From contig OZ239144.1 of NCBI GenBank assembly GCA_965194505.1, forward strand, positions 1,116,001 to 1,180,000: DNA of 64,000 bases, given 5' to 3'. Below, piece after piece: positions 49,937-60,107 of the stretch; the stretch's first letter is position 1, and the number at the start of each line of letters is the position of its first letter. The translations under genes were made by a program, and so were the position numbers. This DNA is from Hahnella aquatica. GTDB taxonomy: Bacteria > Pseudomonadota > Gammaproteobacteria > Burkholderiales > Burkholderiaceae_A. The notes beneath the pieces were generated by a model. It saw only the letters and a program-made list of their open reading frames with translations, made no database searches and was not told the DNA's origin.

Positions 49937-51548
49937 CGAGCAACTGCTGGGTATAGGGGTTGCGTGGCTGGCCGAGCACATCATCGGTGGCACCAAATTC
50001 CACAATGCTGCCCTGGCGCATGACGAGCGTGCGATGGGCAATCGCGCGAATAACGGAGAGGTCATGGGAAATGAATATATAGGTTAAGCCCTTGGCTTGT
50101 TGCAACTGCACAAGCAGCGTGAGGATCTGCTGCTGAACCGAAAGATCCAGCGCGCTGGTGGGCTCGTCGAGCAGCAGCAAGGCGGGCTCAAAGATGATGG
50201 CTCGGGCAATGGCAATGCGCTGACGCTGGCCACCAGAAAACTCATGCGGATACCGGCCAATGGCATCGGCGGGCAGGCCCACCTCCTCGAGACAGGCCTC
50301 ACAGCGCGCGAGCCGCTCGGGCGGGGTCATGGCTGGGCGGTGCAGCCGCAGTCCTTCCTCCAGAATTTGCCCAACGGTCAGCCGCGGCGAGAGTGCACTG
50401 TAGGGGTCTTGGAATACCGCCTGTAGAGACGCTCGGCGGCTGCGCATCTCGGCGCCCGACAGGGCGAGCAGGTCAACGCCATCGAAACGCACCTCGCCCG
50501 AGACCCTCGCGGCCGAAAGCCGCAACAAAGACAACCCCAGCGTGGTCTTGCCCGAGCCCGACTCGCCCACAATGCCCAGGGTTTCGCCACGGGTGGCGAT
50601 GAAGCTCTCGCGGTTCACCGCCGAGTGCAACCGGGTCTTCAAGAGACTGCCGCCCACGGCAAACTGACACGACAGGCGACGCACCTCGAGCATGACCTGC
50701 CGTGGCCCCGGTGCACCCACCATCTTCTTGGGCTGGGCATCCAACAGAGCCTTTGTGTAAGGTGCCTGTGGCTTCTTAAAGACGGCCTCCACCGACCCCG
50801 ACTCCACCAGCCGACCCGACTGCATGACACCGACCGACTGGGCAAAACGCCGCACCATCGGAAGGTCGTGGGTGATGAGCAGGATGCCCATGCCCGTCTC
50901 TTCTTGTAGGGCGATCAAGAGATCCAGCACCTGCTGTCGCAGGGTCATGTCCAGCGCGGTGGTGGGCTCATCGGCAATGAGCAAGGCCGGCCGGCAGGCC
51001 AAGGCCATGGCAATCAGTGCACGCTGGCGCTGGCCACCGGAGAGCTGATGCGGGTAGGCCACGGCGCGGCGTTGTGGGTCATCGATGCCCACACGATCGA
51101 GCAGGCCGACCGCCCGCTCGTGGGCCTCCAGGCGGGACAAGCCCTCGTGCAACTCCAGCACCTCGCCAATCTGACGGCCAATGGTGAGCAGGGGGTTGAG
51201 CGCAGTCATGGGCTCTTGAAACACCATGGCGATCTCGCGGCCGCGCAGGGCCCGACGCCGCGTCTCGGAGGCGTCGAGCAAGGACTCCCCGCGCCAGAGC
51301 ACCTCTCCCGAACAGTGCGCCTCGGGCAGCAGGCCCAGGATGCTGAGCGCAGAGACCGTCTTGCCCGAGCCAGACTCGCCCACCAGGGCCACCCGCTCAC
51401 CCTTGTGGATGCGGATGTCCAGGCCCGAGACGGCCTCTCGCTGCTGGCCATCGGCCGAGTGAAATGCGGTCGTGAGGCCCCGCACCTCGAGCAGAAGCTC
51501 TGCGGCGTTGGCGTGGACGGCTTCAGCCACGGCGTGTGTCGAGGGCAT
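49845..51548 (-). CDS. yejF: Peptide ABC transporter, duplicated ATPase (YejF-like)
   Basis: The 567-residue protein has two full ATPase domains, each with Walker A GESGSGKT, signature LSGGQRQR or FSGGQRQR, Walker B (LLIADEPTTALD, LLLLDEPTSALD) and an H-loop (ITHDL, ISHDL). This double architecture is YejF/GsiA type. ATG 51548 has GAGG 10 bases upstream and overlaps yejE by 26 bases; a TTG six codons earlier is possible. It powers oligopeptide uptake through YejB and YejE. Confidence 0.93.
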   Translation of the reverse strand: MPSTHAVAEAVHANAAELLLEVRGLTTAFHSADGQQREAVSGLDIRIHKGERVALVGESGSGKTVSALSILGLLPEAHCSGEVLWRGESLLDASETRRRALRGREIAMVFQEPMTALNPLLTIGRQIGEVLELHEGLSRLEAHERAVGLLDRVGIDDPQRRAVAYPHQLSGGQRQRALIAMALACRPALLIADEPTTALDMTLRQQVLDLLIALQEETGMGILLITHDLPMVRRFAQSVGVMQSGRLVESGSVEAVFKKPQAPYTKALLDAQPKKMVGAPGPRQVMLEVRRLSCQFAVGGSLLKTRLHSAVNRESFIATRGETLGIVGESGSGKTTLGLSLLRLSAARVSGEVRFDGVDLLALSGAEMRSRRASLQAVFQDPYSALSPRLTVGQILEEGLRLHRPAMTPPERLARCEACLEEVGLPADAIGRYPHEFSGGQRQRIAIARAIIFEPALLLLDEPTSALDLSVQQQILTLLVQLQQAKGLTYIFISHDLSVIRAIAHRTLVMRQGSIVEFGATDDVLGQPRNPYTQQLLDAAFPEERLDGMASPAAPSAELSRVARLLI

Positions 51549-52545
51549 CGCGGAGCGCCTCGCCAATGAAGATCAGGAGCAACAGCAGGCCCACGAGCAC
51601 CCCGAAGGTCGAGACCGTGATCCACCAGGCATCGAGGTTGTCCTTGCCTTGGGCCAGCAGCTCGCCCAGGCTCGGGGTGGAGGCCGGCACGCCCAGGCCC
51701 AAGAAATCAAGGCTCGTGAGGGCAAGGATGGAGGCCGACATGCGAAACGGCAGGAATGCAATGACGGGCGTGAGGCTGTTGGGCAGCAGGTGTCGCGTGA
51801 TGATTCGAAAGTGCGACAGGCCCATGGCCCGTGCCGCCGTGACGTAATCGAGGCTTCGGTTGCGAAGGAACTCCGCCCGCACGTAGTCCGATAGGCCCAT
51901 CCATCCAAAGACCGACAGAATCACCAGCAAGACCAGGAGGCCAGGCTCAAACATCGAGGCCAGAATGATCAACAAATAGAGCTCGGGCACGGAGCCCCAG
52001 ACCTCGATGAACCGTTGAAAGAAGAGGTCCGTTCGCCCGGCAAAGTAGCCCTGGATGGCGCCAAAAACAATGCCCAGCAGCACTCCAATGGCCGTGAGGG
52101 CCAGGCCAAAGAGCACCGAGACCCGAAAGCCATAGATAAGCCGGGCCAGCACATCGCGGCCGCGGTCGTCGGTGCCCAGCCAATTGTCTGCCGATGGTGC
52201 CGCCGGGTTGGGCGCGTTGGAGAAGTAATTGAGTGTCTGGTGCTGATACCGATTGAGCGCATACAAGGCCCAGTTCCCCTGCTCCTCAAACTTCGCCTGG
52301 ATGAAGGGATCGAGGTAATCGGTCTTGGTGGTGAAGTCGCCCCCGAAGGTGGTCTCGGGAATGTCCTGCAAGATCGGGAAATGCAACTGCCCGTTGAACG
52401 AGACCGCCAGCGGACGATCGTTGGAGATGAGCTCGGCCACGAGGCTCAGGCCAAAGAGCGCAAGGAAAATCCAAAGGCTCCAGATGCCCCTTCGGTTGGC
52501 CCGAAAGCGGGCCCAGGCGCGGGCGGTCGGCGACTGGTGGTTCAT
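51523..52545 (-). CDS. yejE: Peptide ABC transporter permease YejE
   Basis: The 340-residue permease has an N-terminal helix, a periplasmic segment with the family-specific DYLDPFIQ, then five helices with GTDDRGRDVLARLIYGFRVS and the EAA-type loop YVTAARAMGLSHFRIITRHLLPN that contacts the ATPase. It forms the channel with YejB and overlaps that gene by 4 bases. Confidence 0.93.
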   Translation of the reverse strand: MNHQSPTARAWARFRANRRGIWSLWIFLALFGLSLVAELISNDRPLAVSFNGQLHFPILQDIPETTFGGDFTTKTDYLDPFIQAKFEEQGNWALYALNRYQHQTLNYFSNAPNPAAPSADNWLGTDDRGRDVLARLIYGFRVSVLFGLALTAIGVLLGIVFGAIQGYFAGRTDLFFQRFIEVWGSVPELYLLIILASMFEPGLLVLLVILSVFGWMGLSDYVRAEFLRNRSLDYVTAARAMGLSHFRIITRHLLPNSLTPVIAFLPFRMSASILALTSLDFLGLGVPASTPSLGELLAQGKDNLDAWWITVSTFGVLVGLLLLLIFIGEALRDALDTRRG

Positions 52546-53663
52546 CGGCTGGTCGCCCCGAACTGAACCCGCGGATCGACCCAGACATAGATTAGGTCAT
52601 TGATGAGCTTGGCCACCAGGCCCAGCAGCGAGAAGAAGAAGAGCGTGCCCATGACCACGGGGTAGTCGCGCTTCATGACCGCCTCATACGAGAGCAGGCC
52701 CAGGCCATCGAGCGAGAAGAGTGTCTCGATGAGCAGGGAGCCCGTGAAGAAGGCCCCCACGAAGGCGGCCGGAAAGCCCGTGACAATGGGAATCAGCGCA
52801 TTGCGCAGCACATGGCGCCAGAGCACGACATCCTCCGAGAGGCCCTTGGCCCTGGCGGTGAGCACATATTGGCGCCGAATCTCCTCGAGCATGGTGTTCT
52901 TCGTGAGCATCGTCACCACGGCAAAGCTTCCGAGCACCAGGCAGGTGAGCGGCAGCACCAGGTGCCAGAGGTAGTCCAAGACCTGGCCAATCAGGCTGAG
53001 CTCGGCGAAGTCGTCGCTGGTGAGGCCTCGCAAGGGGAAGAGCTGCAGAAAACTTCCCCCACCGAAGAAGACCAGCATGATCACCCCGAGCACAAAGCCG
53101 GGAATGGCGTAGCCCACGAGAATGACCAGGCTCGTGTAGAGGTCGAATGGGGTGCCGTGGCGCACGGCCTTGGCAATGCCCAGTGGCAACGAGACGGCAT
53201 AGGTGATGAGAAAGGCCCAGAGCCCCAGGCTGATGGACACCGGCAGCTTCTCAACAATCAACTCCCAGACCGTCTTGTTGTAGAAGAAGCTTCGGCCAAG
53301 GTCGAACTGCATGAAGCCCACCACCATCTCGACGAAGCGTTCATGCACGGGCTTGTCGAAGCCATAGAGGGCCTTGATCTCTGCGAGCTGCTTGGGGTCG
53401 ATGCCCGTGCGCCCGCGGTAGACACCCCCGGCGGTCTGGCCCATGTCGGCACCGGCGGTCATGCCCGGCACCGAGGGGCCTGCACCGCCATGGCCGGCCT
53501 GCTGCCCTTCGAGGGCCTGCACCATCTGCTCGACCGGGCCGCCTGGCACAAACTGAATGAGGGCGAAGGTGACCAGCAGAATGCCCAGCAGGGTGGGCAC
53601 CATGAAGAGCACCCGCTTGACCACATACCGGGCCAGGGCGGCGTTCAACGAGACCCCCACCAC
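52542..53663 (-). CDS. yejB: Peptide ABC transporter permease YejB
   Basis: The 373-residue permease begins RYVVKRVLFMVPTLLGILLVTFALIQFVPGGPVEQ, typical of DppB/YejB. A YejB-specific periplasmic insertion with Gly-rich residues 50-90 follows, then FDLGRSFFY, and the EAA loop YVLTARAKGLSEDVVLWRHVLRNAL near the C-terminus. The start overlaps the end of the binding-protein gene by 19 bases. Confidence 0.93.
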   Translation of the reverse strand: MVGVSLNAALARYVVKRVLFMVPTLLGILLVTFALIQFVPGGPVEQMVQALEGQQAGHGGAGPSVPGMTAGADMGQTAGGVYRGRTGIDPKQLAEIKALYGFDKPVHERFVEMVVGFMQFDLGRSFFYNKTVWELIVEKLPVSISLGLWAFLITYAVSLPLGIAKAVRHGTPFDLYTSLVILVGYAIPGFVLGVIMLVFFGGGSFLQLFPLRGLTSDDFAELSLIGQVLDYLWHLVLPLTCLVLGSFAVVTMLTKNTMLEEIRRQYVLTARAKGLSEDVVLWRHVLRNALIPIVTGFPAAFVGAFFTGSLLIETLFSLDGLGLLSYEAVMKRDYPVVMGTLFFFSLLGLVAKLINDLIYVWVDPRVQFGATSR

Positions 53664-55475
53664 CAGGCCGTCATGGCCCAGTCTTCCGAGTGGTAATAGA
53701 GTGGACGGGTGGGCGGCGACATGAGGCCCTGACGATACGCCACTCGGTGCACATTGTTGTGCCAGTTGGCCACGGCATAGTGCTCCACCCTCAGCAGGCG
53801 ATCGAGCACACGGGCTGCTGTCACAAGGCCCTCCCGAGAGCCCGCACCCACCACGCGCTCGATGGCGGCATCGACCAGCGGGCTGCGAACACCGATGAAG
53901 TTGTCCGCGCCCGGCTCGTCAGCGGAGCGACCCGTGAACCGAAAGAGGAGTTCATTGCCTGGGTTCTGGCTCGAGAGATACCAGTGAACGATCATGTCGA
54001 AGTCGTAGTCATCCACGCGCTTCTTGTAGACCGAGGCATCGGTCATGCGGGTCTCCACACGAATGCCCAGGGTCTGGAGATTGCGGGCAAAGGGCGCCAC
54101 CACCCGCTCCCAGCTGCGCTGGTTGATGAGAATCTCGAAGGCAAAGGGCTCGCCCTTGGCGTTGCGCAGCACGCCGCCTTGAATGGTCCAGCCCGCCTCG
54201 GCCAAGAGCTGCTTGGCTCGGCGCAGGTTCCCCCGCAGGCTTCCCGGGGGGCTGGTCGTGGGCGGCTCCGGCACAGCCCCAAGCACCCCCGGAGGCAATG
54301 GCACGCCCGTCTGCAGCGCCAGACTGCGAAGCACCGCCTCCTCGCTGGCCGAGGGTCGGCCCTTGGCCGCCATGTCGGTGTTGGTGAAGTACGAGTTCGA
54401 TCGCTTGTACTGGTCGTAGAAGAGTTGCCGGTTCATCCACTCGAAATCCATGGCCAGCTCAATGGCCGCACGCACCCGACGGTCGGCAAACTGGGGACGG
54501 CGCACATTGAAAAAGAAGGCCTGCAGGCCTGCGGGGTTGGCGTTGGGCAGCTCGGCCTTGATGAGTTCTTTGGTGTCGAAGGCGCGACCCTGGTAGGAGC
54601 GGGCCCAGTTCTTGGCCGCATTCTCATGAATGAAGTCGAACTCGCCGGCCTTCAGGGCCTCCAGCCGGGCGAAGACATCCTTGTAATAGCGAAAGCTGAT
54701 GCGATCGAAGTTGAACTGGTTGGCCCGCACAGGGAGGCTGGCGGCCCAGTAGTCTTTGCGCCGCTCGTAGGTGATGTTGCGGCCGAGGTCGACCCGGCCC
54801 ACGGCATAGGGGCCACTGCCGATGGGCACCTGCTGAACCCACTGGTCAAAGGGCAGCGCGCCGCCCCAGTTTTTCGAGAAGACGGGCACGCTCGCCACGA
54901 TCATGTGCAGCTCGCGATTGCGACGACGAAAGTCGAAGCGGATGGTGCGCTCATCGACCACCACGGCCTCCCGCACATCGGCCCAATAGTTGCGCCAAAT
55001 GGGGCTGGCGGCCTTGCTGCGCAGGGTGTCGAAGGAGAACTTCACGTCGGTGGCGAGCACGGGGCTGCCATCGGAGAACTTGGCAGCCGGGTGAAGCCGA
55101 AACGACATCGACAGGCCATCCTCGGCCAGCATCATGTCGCGGGCGAGCAGGCCATACATGGTCATGGGCTCATCCAGGCTGCCAATGGCCAGTGGCTCAA
55201 AGACCAGCTCCATGAGGCCGCGGGCTTGCATGCCCTTGAGGGTGAAGGGGTTGAGCTTGTCGAAGCTGCCCATGGCGGCCAGGCGAAGGTCGCCGCCCTT
55301 CTTGGCGGCCGGGTCGGTGTACTCGAAATGGGAGAAGCCCCGGCTGTACTTGGGACTACCCCCAAGGGCCATGGATGGCACCCATGACTGCGCTGCAGCG
55401 CAAAGCCATGTGCCGACGCCGATCAGCATGATCAGGGCCTGTATCGAACGCCAGCAGGTGCGGCTTGCTTCCATG
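53645..55475 (-). CDS. yejA: Peptide-binding protein of ABC transporter (YejA-like)
   Basis: This 609-residue member of the family 5 extracellular binding proteins has a signal peptide (IQALIMLIGVGTWLCAAAQS). The fold follows with FSHFEYTDPAAKKGGDLRLAAMGSFDKLNPFTLKG, FRLHPAAKFSDGSPVLATDVKFSFDTLRS and IGSGPYAVGRVDLGRNITYERRKDYW. The size and YTDPAAKKGG motif are YejA type. ATG 55475 has TACACT 8 bases upstream and no Shine-Dalgarno; the longer upstream frame overlaps the fabI promoter region. Together A-B-E-F form a microcin C/oligopeptide importer. Confidence 0.92.
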
Positions 55476-55483
55476 ATGGGAGA

Positions 55484-55489
55484 GTGTAC
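55484..55489 (-). promoter_or_regulatory. -10 box of the yejABEF operon
   Basis: TACACT on the minus strand ends 8 bases before the yejA ATG, predicting transcription from the start codon. A weak -35 (AAGCCA, 17-bp spacing) may exist at 55507-55512. Confidence 0.45.
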
Positions 55490-55604
55490 CCAAGGGCCAA
55501 GGCTCTTGGCTTCCGGTGTTGCAGACCAAACCCTTGGGCCTGGGGGGAGGCGCTGGGAAACGTAGAATGCAATGAATCCTTCTGTCCAAACGGAGTCCTC
55601 GTCC

Positions 55605-56393
55605 ATGTCCTTCCTTCACGGAAAGCGCATTCTCATCACCGGCCTGCTGTCGAATCGATCCATTGCCTATGGCATTGCCAAGGCCTGCCACGCCCAGGGG
55701 GCCGAGCTCGCCTTCACCTACCAGGGCGAGCGCTTCGAGGGCCGGGTGCGCGAGATGGCCGCGGAGTTCAACAGCACGCTGTGCTTCTCGCTCGATGTGG
55801 CCGAGGATGCGCAGATCAATGCCCTGCCCGGCGCCCTGGCGGCCCACTGGCCTCACCTGGATGGCCTGGTGCACGCGATTGCCTTTGCGCCCCGAGAGGC
55901 GATTGCCGGCGACTTCCTCGAGGGCTTCTCCCGTGAGGGCTTTCAGACGGCCCATGACATCAGCGCCTACAGCTTTGGCGCCCTGGCCAAGGCCCTGCTG
56001 CCACTCATGGAAGGCCGGCCCTCGGCCATGATCACCCTCACCTACCTGGGGGCCGAGCGCATGGTGCCCGCCTACAACACCATGGGGCTGGCCAAGGCGA
56101 GCCTGGAGGCCTCGGTGCGCTACCTGGCCTCGAGCGTGGGCCCCAAGGGCATTCGGGTCAATGGCGTGTCGGCCGGGCCCATCAAAACCCTGGCCGCCAG
56201 TGGCATCAAGGGCTTCGGAAATATTTTGTCGGTGGTGGAGAAGAACGCACCCCTGCGTCGCAATGTGACCATCGACGATGTGGGCAACGTCTGCGCCTTT
56301 TTACTCTCGGACCTGGCCGCCGGCGTGACGGGTGAGATCACCTATGTAGACGCTGGCTTCTCCACGGTGGCCTCTGGGCTCATCGAAGGTTAA
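55605..56393 (+). CDS. fabI: Enoyl-ACP reductase FabI
   Basis: The 262-residue SDR-type enzyme has the FabI nucleotide motif GLLSNRSIAYGIAKA, the VHAIAFAP block, and the Y-x6-K active site in AYNTMGLAKASLEASVRYLA, then GPIKTLAASGIKGF. It does the last reduction in fatty-acid elongation with NADH. Start ATG 55605 has GGAG 9 bases upstream and gives exactly the usual length; an in-frame ATG at 55572 is less likely. A TAGAAT at 55563-55568 may be its -10. Confidence 0.96.
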   Translation: MSFLHGKRILITGLLSNRSIAYGIAKACHAQGAELAFTYQGERFEGRVREMAAEFNSTLCFSLDVAEDAQINALPGALAAHWPHLDGLVHAIAFAPREAIAGDFLEGFSREGFQTAHDISAYSFGALAKALLPLMEGRPSAMITLTYLGAERMVPAYNTMGLAKASLEASVRYLASSVGPKGIRVNGVSAGPIKTLAASGIKGFGNILSVVEKNAPLRRNVTIDDVGNVCAFLLSDLAAGVTGEITYVDAGFSTVASGLIEG

Positions 56394-56402
56394 GGGCCCG
56401 GG

Positions 56403-57209
56403 TTGAAGGCCTACCTCGACCTCATGCGCCACGTGCTGGCGCATGGCACAGAGAAGACCGACCGCACCGGCACGGGCACCCGATCAGTCTTTGGCTGGCA
56501 GATGCGATTCAACCTGGCCGATGGCTTTCCCATGGTCACCACCAAGAAGCTGCACACCAAGAGCATCATTCATGAGCTGCTCTGGTTCCTGCGCGGCGAG
56601 ACCAATGTGAAGAGCCTGCAGGCGGCCGGCGTGAGCATTTGGGATGAGTGGGCTCGGCCTGATGGCGAGCTCGGTCCCATCTATGGGAAGCAGTGGCGGG
56701 CATGGCCCGCCCCCCAGCCAGACAACCCGCACCATGTGATTGATCAGCTCGCCGATGTCGTGCGCGACATTCGGCAGAACCCAGACTCGCGCCGGCTGAT
56801 TGTGAGCGCCTGGAACGTGGGCCAACTGCCCGAGATGGCGCTCGCCCCCTGCCACGCCTTCTTCCAGTTCTATGTGGCCGACGGCAAGCTCTCGTGCCAG
56901 TTGTATCAGCGCAGTGCCGACATCTTCCTGGGCGTGCCCTTTAACATCGCCAGCTATGCCCTGCTCACCCACATGGTGGCCCAGCAGACGGACCTGGCCG
57001 TGGGGGACTTCATCTGGACGGGCGGCGACTGCCACCTCTACAACAACCACCTGGAGCAGGCGCAGCTGCAGCTCCAGCGCGAGCCCCTGCCGCTGCCGCA
57101 GCTGCGCATCCTGCGCAGGCCGTCCAGTTTGTTTGAGTATGCGTTCGAGGACTTTGTGATCGAGGGCTACGAGTCGCACCCGGCGATCAAGGCGCCGGTG
57201 GCCGTCTGA
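56403..57209 (+). CDS. thyA: Thymidylate synthase
   Basis: The 268-residue enzyme matches E. coli ThyA along its length: RTGTGTRSVFG, SIIHELLWFLRGETN, IWDEWA, GKQWRAWP, SRRLIVSAWNVGQLPEMALAPCHAFFQFYV with nucleophile C150, and QRSADIFLGVPFNIASYALL. It makes dTMP from dUMP with methylene-tetrahydrofolate. The start is TTG 56403, placed by homology of the N-terminus (KAYLDLMRHVL). It overlaps folA by one base. Confidence 0.96.
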   Translation: MKAYLDLMRHVLAHGTEKTDRTGTGTRSVFGWQMRFNLADGFPMVTTKKLHTKSIIHELLWFLRGETNVKSLQAAGVSIWDEWARPDGELGPIYGKQWRAWPAPQPDNPHHVIDQLADVVRDIRQNPDSRRLIVSAWNVGQLPEMALAPCHAFFQFYVADGKLSCQLYQRSADIFLGVPFNIASYALLTHMVAQQTDLAVGDFIWTGGDCHLYNNHLEQAQLQLQREPLPLPQLRILRRPSSLFEYAFEDFVIEGYESHPAIKAPVAV

Positions 57210-57727
57210 TGAGGCTGGTGGCCGTGGTGGCGATGGGCCAGAACCATTGCATTGGGCTCGACAACCGCATGCCCTGGCACATTCCCGAGGACCTGGCCCA
57301 CTTCAAGGCCCTGACCATGGGCAAGACGGTGCTCATGGGCCGCAAGACCTTCGAGTCGATTTTGGCCACACTCGGCCGGCCACTGCCAGGCCGCCCTCAG
57401 ATGGTGCTCACACGGTCATCGGCCTGGACGCCCGAGGTGGTGGGGGCCGACCCGATCACACGTGCGAGCAGCCTGGCCGACGCCCTGGAGATGGCCCGGG
57501 CGCGCGGCCTGGATGAACTGATGGTGATTGGTGGTGCCGAGATCTACAGCCAGTGCATGGCGCAGTTGGATGTGATCGAGGCCACTGAGATTGAGGCCTC
57601 GCCCGAGGGCGATGCATTCTTCCCGCCACTGGACCCGGCCCAGTGGGTTCGCACCCCGGGTGAGCGAGGAGAATCGAAGGGGCTGGGTTACACGTTTGTG
57701 CGCCACGAGCGACGCGGACCGCGCTGA
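57209..57727 (+). CDS. folA: Dihydrofolate reductase
   Basis: The 172-residue protein carries DHFR motifs: VAMGQNHCIGLDNRMPWHIPEDLAHFKALTMGKTVLMGRKTFESI, LPGRPQMVLTR and LMVIGGAEIYSQCM. It recycles the dihydrofolate made by ThyA, and the two genes overlap by one base. NADPH-binding GRKTFES and the acidic active-site residue in PEDLAHFK are intact. Confidence 0.95.
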   Translation: MRLVAVVAMGQNHCIGLDNRMPWHIPEDLAHFKALTMGKTVLMGRKTFESILATLGRPLPGRPQMVLTRSSAWTPEVVGADPITRASSLADALEMARARGLDELMVIGGAEIYSQCMAQLDVIEATEIEASPEGDAFFPPLDPAQWVRTPGERGESKGLGYTFVRHERRGPR

Positions 57728-57819
57728 GGGGCACCTCGGAGAGGCAGCAGAACGGACATGGTGAGCCCCTGCGCAAGGCCGGGATGGCGAGGCCCCTGAG
57801 GCAGGGCCAGGGTGCTTTC

Positions 57820-58386
57820 TTACGTCTTGGGCAGCGTGACGCCGGTCTGGCCTTGGTACTTGCCGCCACGGTCTTTGTAAGACGTGGCGCAGACCTCATC
57901 GCTCTCGAAGAAGAGCATCTGGGCGCAGCCCTCACCGGCGTAGATCTTGGCCGGCAGCGGCGTGGTGTTGGAGAACTCCAGCGTGACGTGGCCCTCCCAC
58001 TCTGGCTCCAAGGGCGTTACGTTCACGATGATGCCGCAGCGTGCGTACGTGCTTTTTCCGAGGCAGACCGTCAGCACGCTCCGGGGAATGCGGAAGTACT
58101 CCACAGTTCGGGCCAGCGCAAAGGAGTTGGGCGGAATGATGCAGACATCGCCTTTGAAATCGACGAAGGAGCCCGGGTCGAAGGCCTTCGGGTCCACGAT
58201 GGTGCTGTTGATGTTGGTGAAGATCTTGAATTCGTTGGCACAGCGCACGTCGTAGCCATAGCTCGAGGTGCCGTAGGACACAATGCGCTGGCCGTTGGCC
58301 TCGCGAACCTGCCCCGCCTCGAAGGGTTCGATCATGCCGTGTTCGGCCGACATGCGCCGGATCCAGTGGTCGCTCTTAATCGCCAT
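57820..58386 (-). CDS. dcd: dCTP deaminase
   Basis: The 188-residue protein matches proteobacterial Dcd: AIKSDHWIRRM start, SYGTSSYGYDVRCANEF, IIPPNSFALARTVEYFRIPRSVLTVCLGKSTYARCGI, LEPEWEGHVTLEFSNTTPLPAKIYAGEGCAQMLF with the catalytic glutamate, and YKDRGGKYQGQ. It supplies dUTP for ThyA. I chose ATG 58386 over the TTG two codons earlier. It is divergent from metG by 35 bp. Confidence 0.96.
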   Translation of the reverse strand: MAIKSDHWIRRMSAEHGMIEPFEAGQVREANGQRIVSYGTSSYGYDVRCANEFKIFTNINSTIVDPKAFDPGSFVDFKGDVCIIPPNSFALARTVEYFRIPRSVLTVCLGKSTYARCGIIVNVTPLEPEWEGHVTLEFSNTTPLPAKIYAGEGCAQMLFFESDEVCATSYKDRGGKYQGQTGVTLPKT

Positions 58387-58407
58387 GCCCAATTATGACC
58401 GAACCAG

Positions 58408-58413
58408 TAAAAT
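58408..58413 (+). promoter_or_regulatory. -10 box of metG
   Basis: TAAAAT ends 8 bases before the metG ATG at 58422, and no Shine-Dalgarno is present. This predicts a leaderless mRNA. Confidence 0.5.
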
Positions 58414-58421
58414 GACCGGTT

Positions 58422-60098
58422 ATGCCCATACGCTCGATTTTTCTCACCTCCGCCCTGCCCTATGCCAACGGGGCCATCCACATTGGGCACCTGGTGGAAT
58501 ACATCCAGACCGACATCTGGGCGCGCTATCAGCGGCTTCGCGGCCACGAGGTGGTCTACGCCTGTGCCGATGACACCCATGGCACCCCCATCATGCTTCG
58601 CGCCCAGAAGGAAGGCATCACACCCGAGGCGCTGATCGAGCGGGTCTGGCACGAGCACCGCCGAGATTTTGAATCCTTCGGGGTGGACTTTGACATCTAC
58701 CACTCCACCCACTCGCCTGAGAACAAGGCCCTCTCCGAGCGCATCTATGGCGCCCTGAAAGAGGCTGGCCTCATTGAGGTGCGCACCATCGAGCAGCTCT
58801 ACGACCCGGTGGAGAAGATGTTTCTGCCCGACCGGTTCATTCGAGGCGAGTGCCCCAAGTGCCGCGCCAAAGACCAGTACGGCGACTCCTGCGAGGCCTG
58901 CGGCGCCACCTATGCGCCCACCGACCTGATCAACCCCACCTCGGCCGTGAGCGGCGCCACCCCCGAGACCCGTGAGAGTGACCACCACTTCTTCCGCCTT
59001 TCCGACCCACGCTGCGTGGACTTCCTGCGCGACTGGGCGCTGAACTCTGGCCGGCTTCAGCCCGAGGCCGCCAACAAGCTGCGTGAATGGCTCAGCGCAG
59101 ACACACCACTCAACGACTGGGACATCTCTCGCGATGCCCCCTACTTCGGCTTTGAGATTCCTGGCGCCCCCGGCAAGTACTTCTACGTCTGGCTCGATGC
59201 CCCCGTGGGCTATTACGCAGCGCTCGCCCGCTGGTGCGAGCTCCACGGCGACACGCTCGAGCGCTTCATTGGCCCAGACTCTGCAGTGGAGCAGGTGCAC
59301 TTCATCGGCAAGGACATCCTCTACTTCCACACCCTCTTCTGGCCCGCCATGCTGCACTTCGCCGGCATGCGAACCCCTACCCGCGTCTACGCCCACGGCT
59401 TTCTCACGGTCGATGGCGCCAAGATGAGCAAGTCGCGCGGCACCTTCATCACCGCCCAGAGTTACATCGAGCAGGGGCTCAACCCCGAGTGGCTGCGCTA
59501 CTACTTCGCCTCCAAGCTCAACGGGTCGATGGAAGACCTCGACCTCAACTTCAACGACTTCATCGCCAAGGTGAACAGCGACCTGGTTGGAAAGTTCGTG
59601 AACATTGCCAGCCGCTCGGCCGGCTTCATCAACAAACGCTTCGATGGCCAACTGCTCGCAGATGCCCGCAGGGCCGCCCCTGGCACCGACCATGCTGCAT
59701 TGGAGCAATTGCTCGTGGATGCCGCCGACTCCCTCGCCGAAGGCTACGAAGCCCGAGACACCGCACGCGTGGTGCGAGAACTCGTGGGCCTGATGGATGC
59801 CGTGAATGCGTATGTCGACCGCCACAAGCCCTGGGAGATGGCCAAGCGCGAGACCGACCCCGAGGTTCTTCATCGCGTGCTCTCCACCACCCTGCGCTGC
59901 TTTGCCCGCCTGAGCATTCTCTTGAAGCCCATCTGCCCAGCCACGGTGGCCCAGGTGGAGGCCGACGTCTTCCAGACCACAGCCTGGGGCTGGGATGACC
60001 TCGATGCGCCCGAGTTGCTCCAGCTCAACACCTTCGCCCACCTCATGACCCGGGTCGATCGCGATGCGATCGACCGCCTGATCGACGCCAACCGCTAA
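58422..60098 (+). CDS. metG: Methionyl-tRNA synthetase without C-terminal tRNA-binding domain
   Basis: The 558-residue class I synthetase has HIGH (GAIHIGHLVEY), a zinc knuckle CPKC...CEAC, the connective domain, KMSKS (GAKMSKSRGTF) and the helical anticodon-binding domain ending at LNTFAHLMTRVDRDAIDRLI. E. coli MetG continues about 115 residues as a dimerising, EMAP-like tRNA-binding domain; here a TAA follows and the next gene starts 10 bases on, so that domain is absent. It charges both initiator and elongator tRNA-Met. Confidence 0.95.
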   Translation: MPIRSIFLTSALPYANGAIHIGHLVEYIQTDIWARYQRLRGHEVVYACADDTHGTPIMLRAQKEGITPEALIERVWHEHRRDFESFGVDFDIYHSTHSPENKALSERIYGALKEAGLIEVRTIEQLYDPVEKMFLPDRFIRGECPKCRAKDQYGDSCEACGATYAPTDLINPTSAVSGATPETRESDHHFFRLSDPRCVDFLRDWALNSGRLQPEAANKLREWLSADTPLNDWDISRDAPYFGFEIPGAPGKYFYVWLDAPVGYYAALARWCELHGDTLERFIGPDSAVEQVHFIGKDILYFHTLFWPAMLHFAGMRTPTRVYAHGFLTVDGAKMSKSRGTFITAQSYIEQGLNPEWLRYYFASKLNGSMEDLDLNFNDFIAKVNSDLVGKFVNIASRSAGFINKRFDGQLLADARRAAPGTDHAALEQLLVDAADSLAEGYEARDTARVVRELVGLMDAVNAYVDRHKPWEMAKRETDPEVLHRVLSTTLRCFARLSILLKPICPATVAQVEADVFQTTAWGWDDLDAPELLQLNTFAHLMTRVDRDAIDRLIDANR

Positions 60099-60107
60099 GG
60101 AAGCCCC

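Noticed and set aside
53690..55387. 565-codon plus-strand frame opposite yejA
   Set aside because: The yejA frame encodes a complete binding protein; this is its GC-skew shadow.
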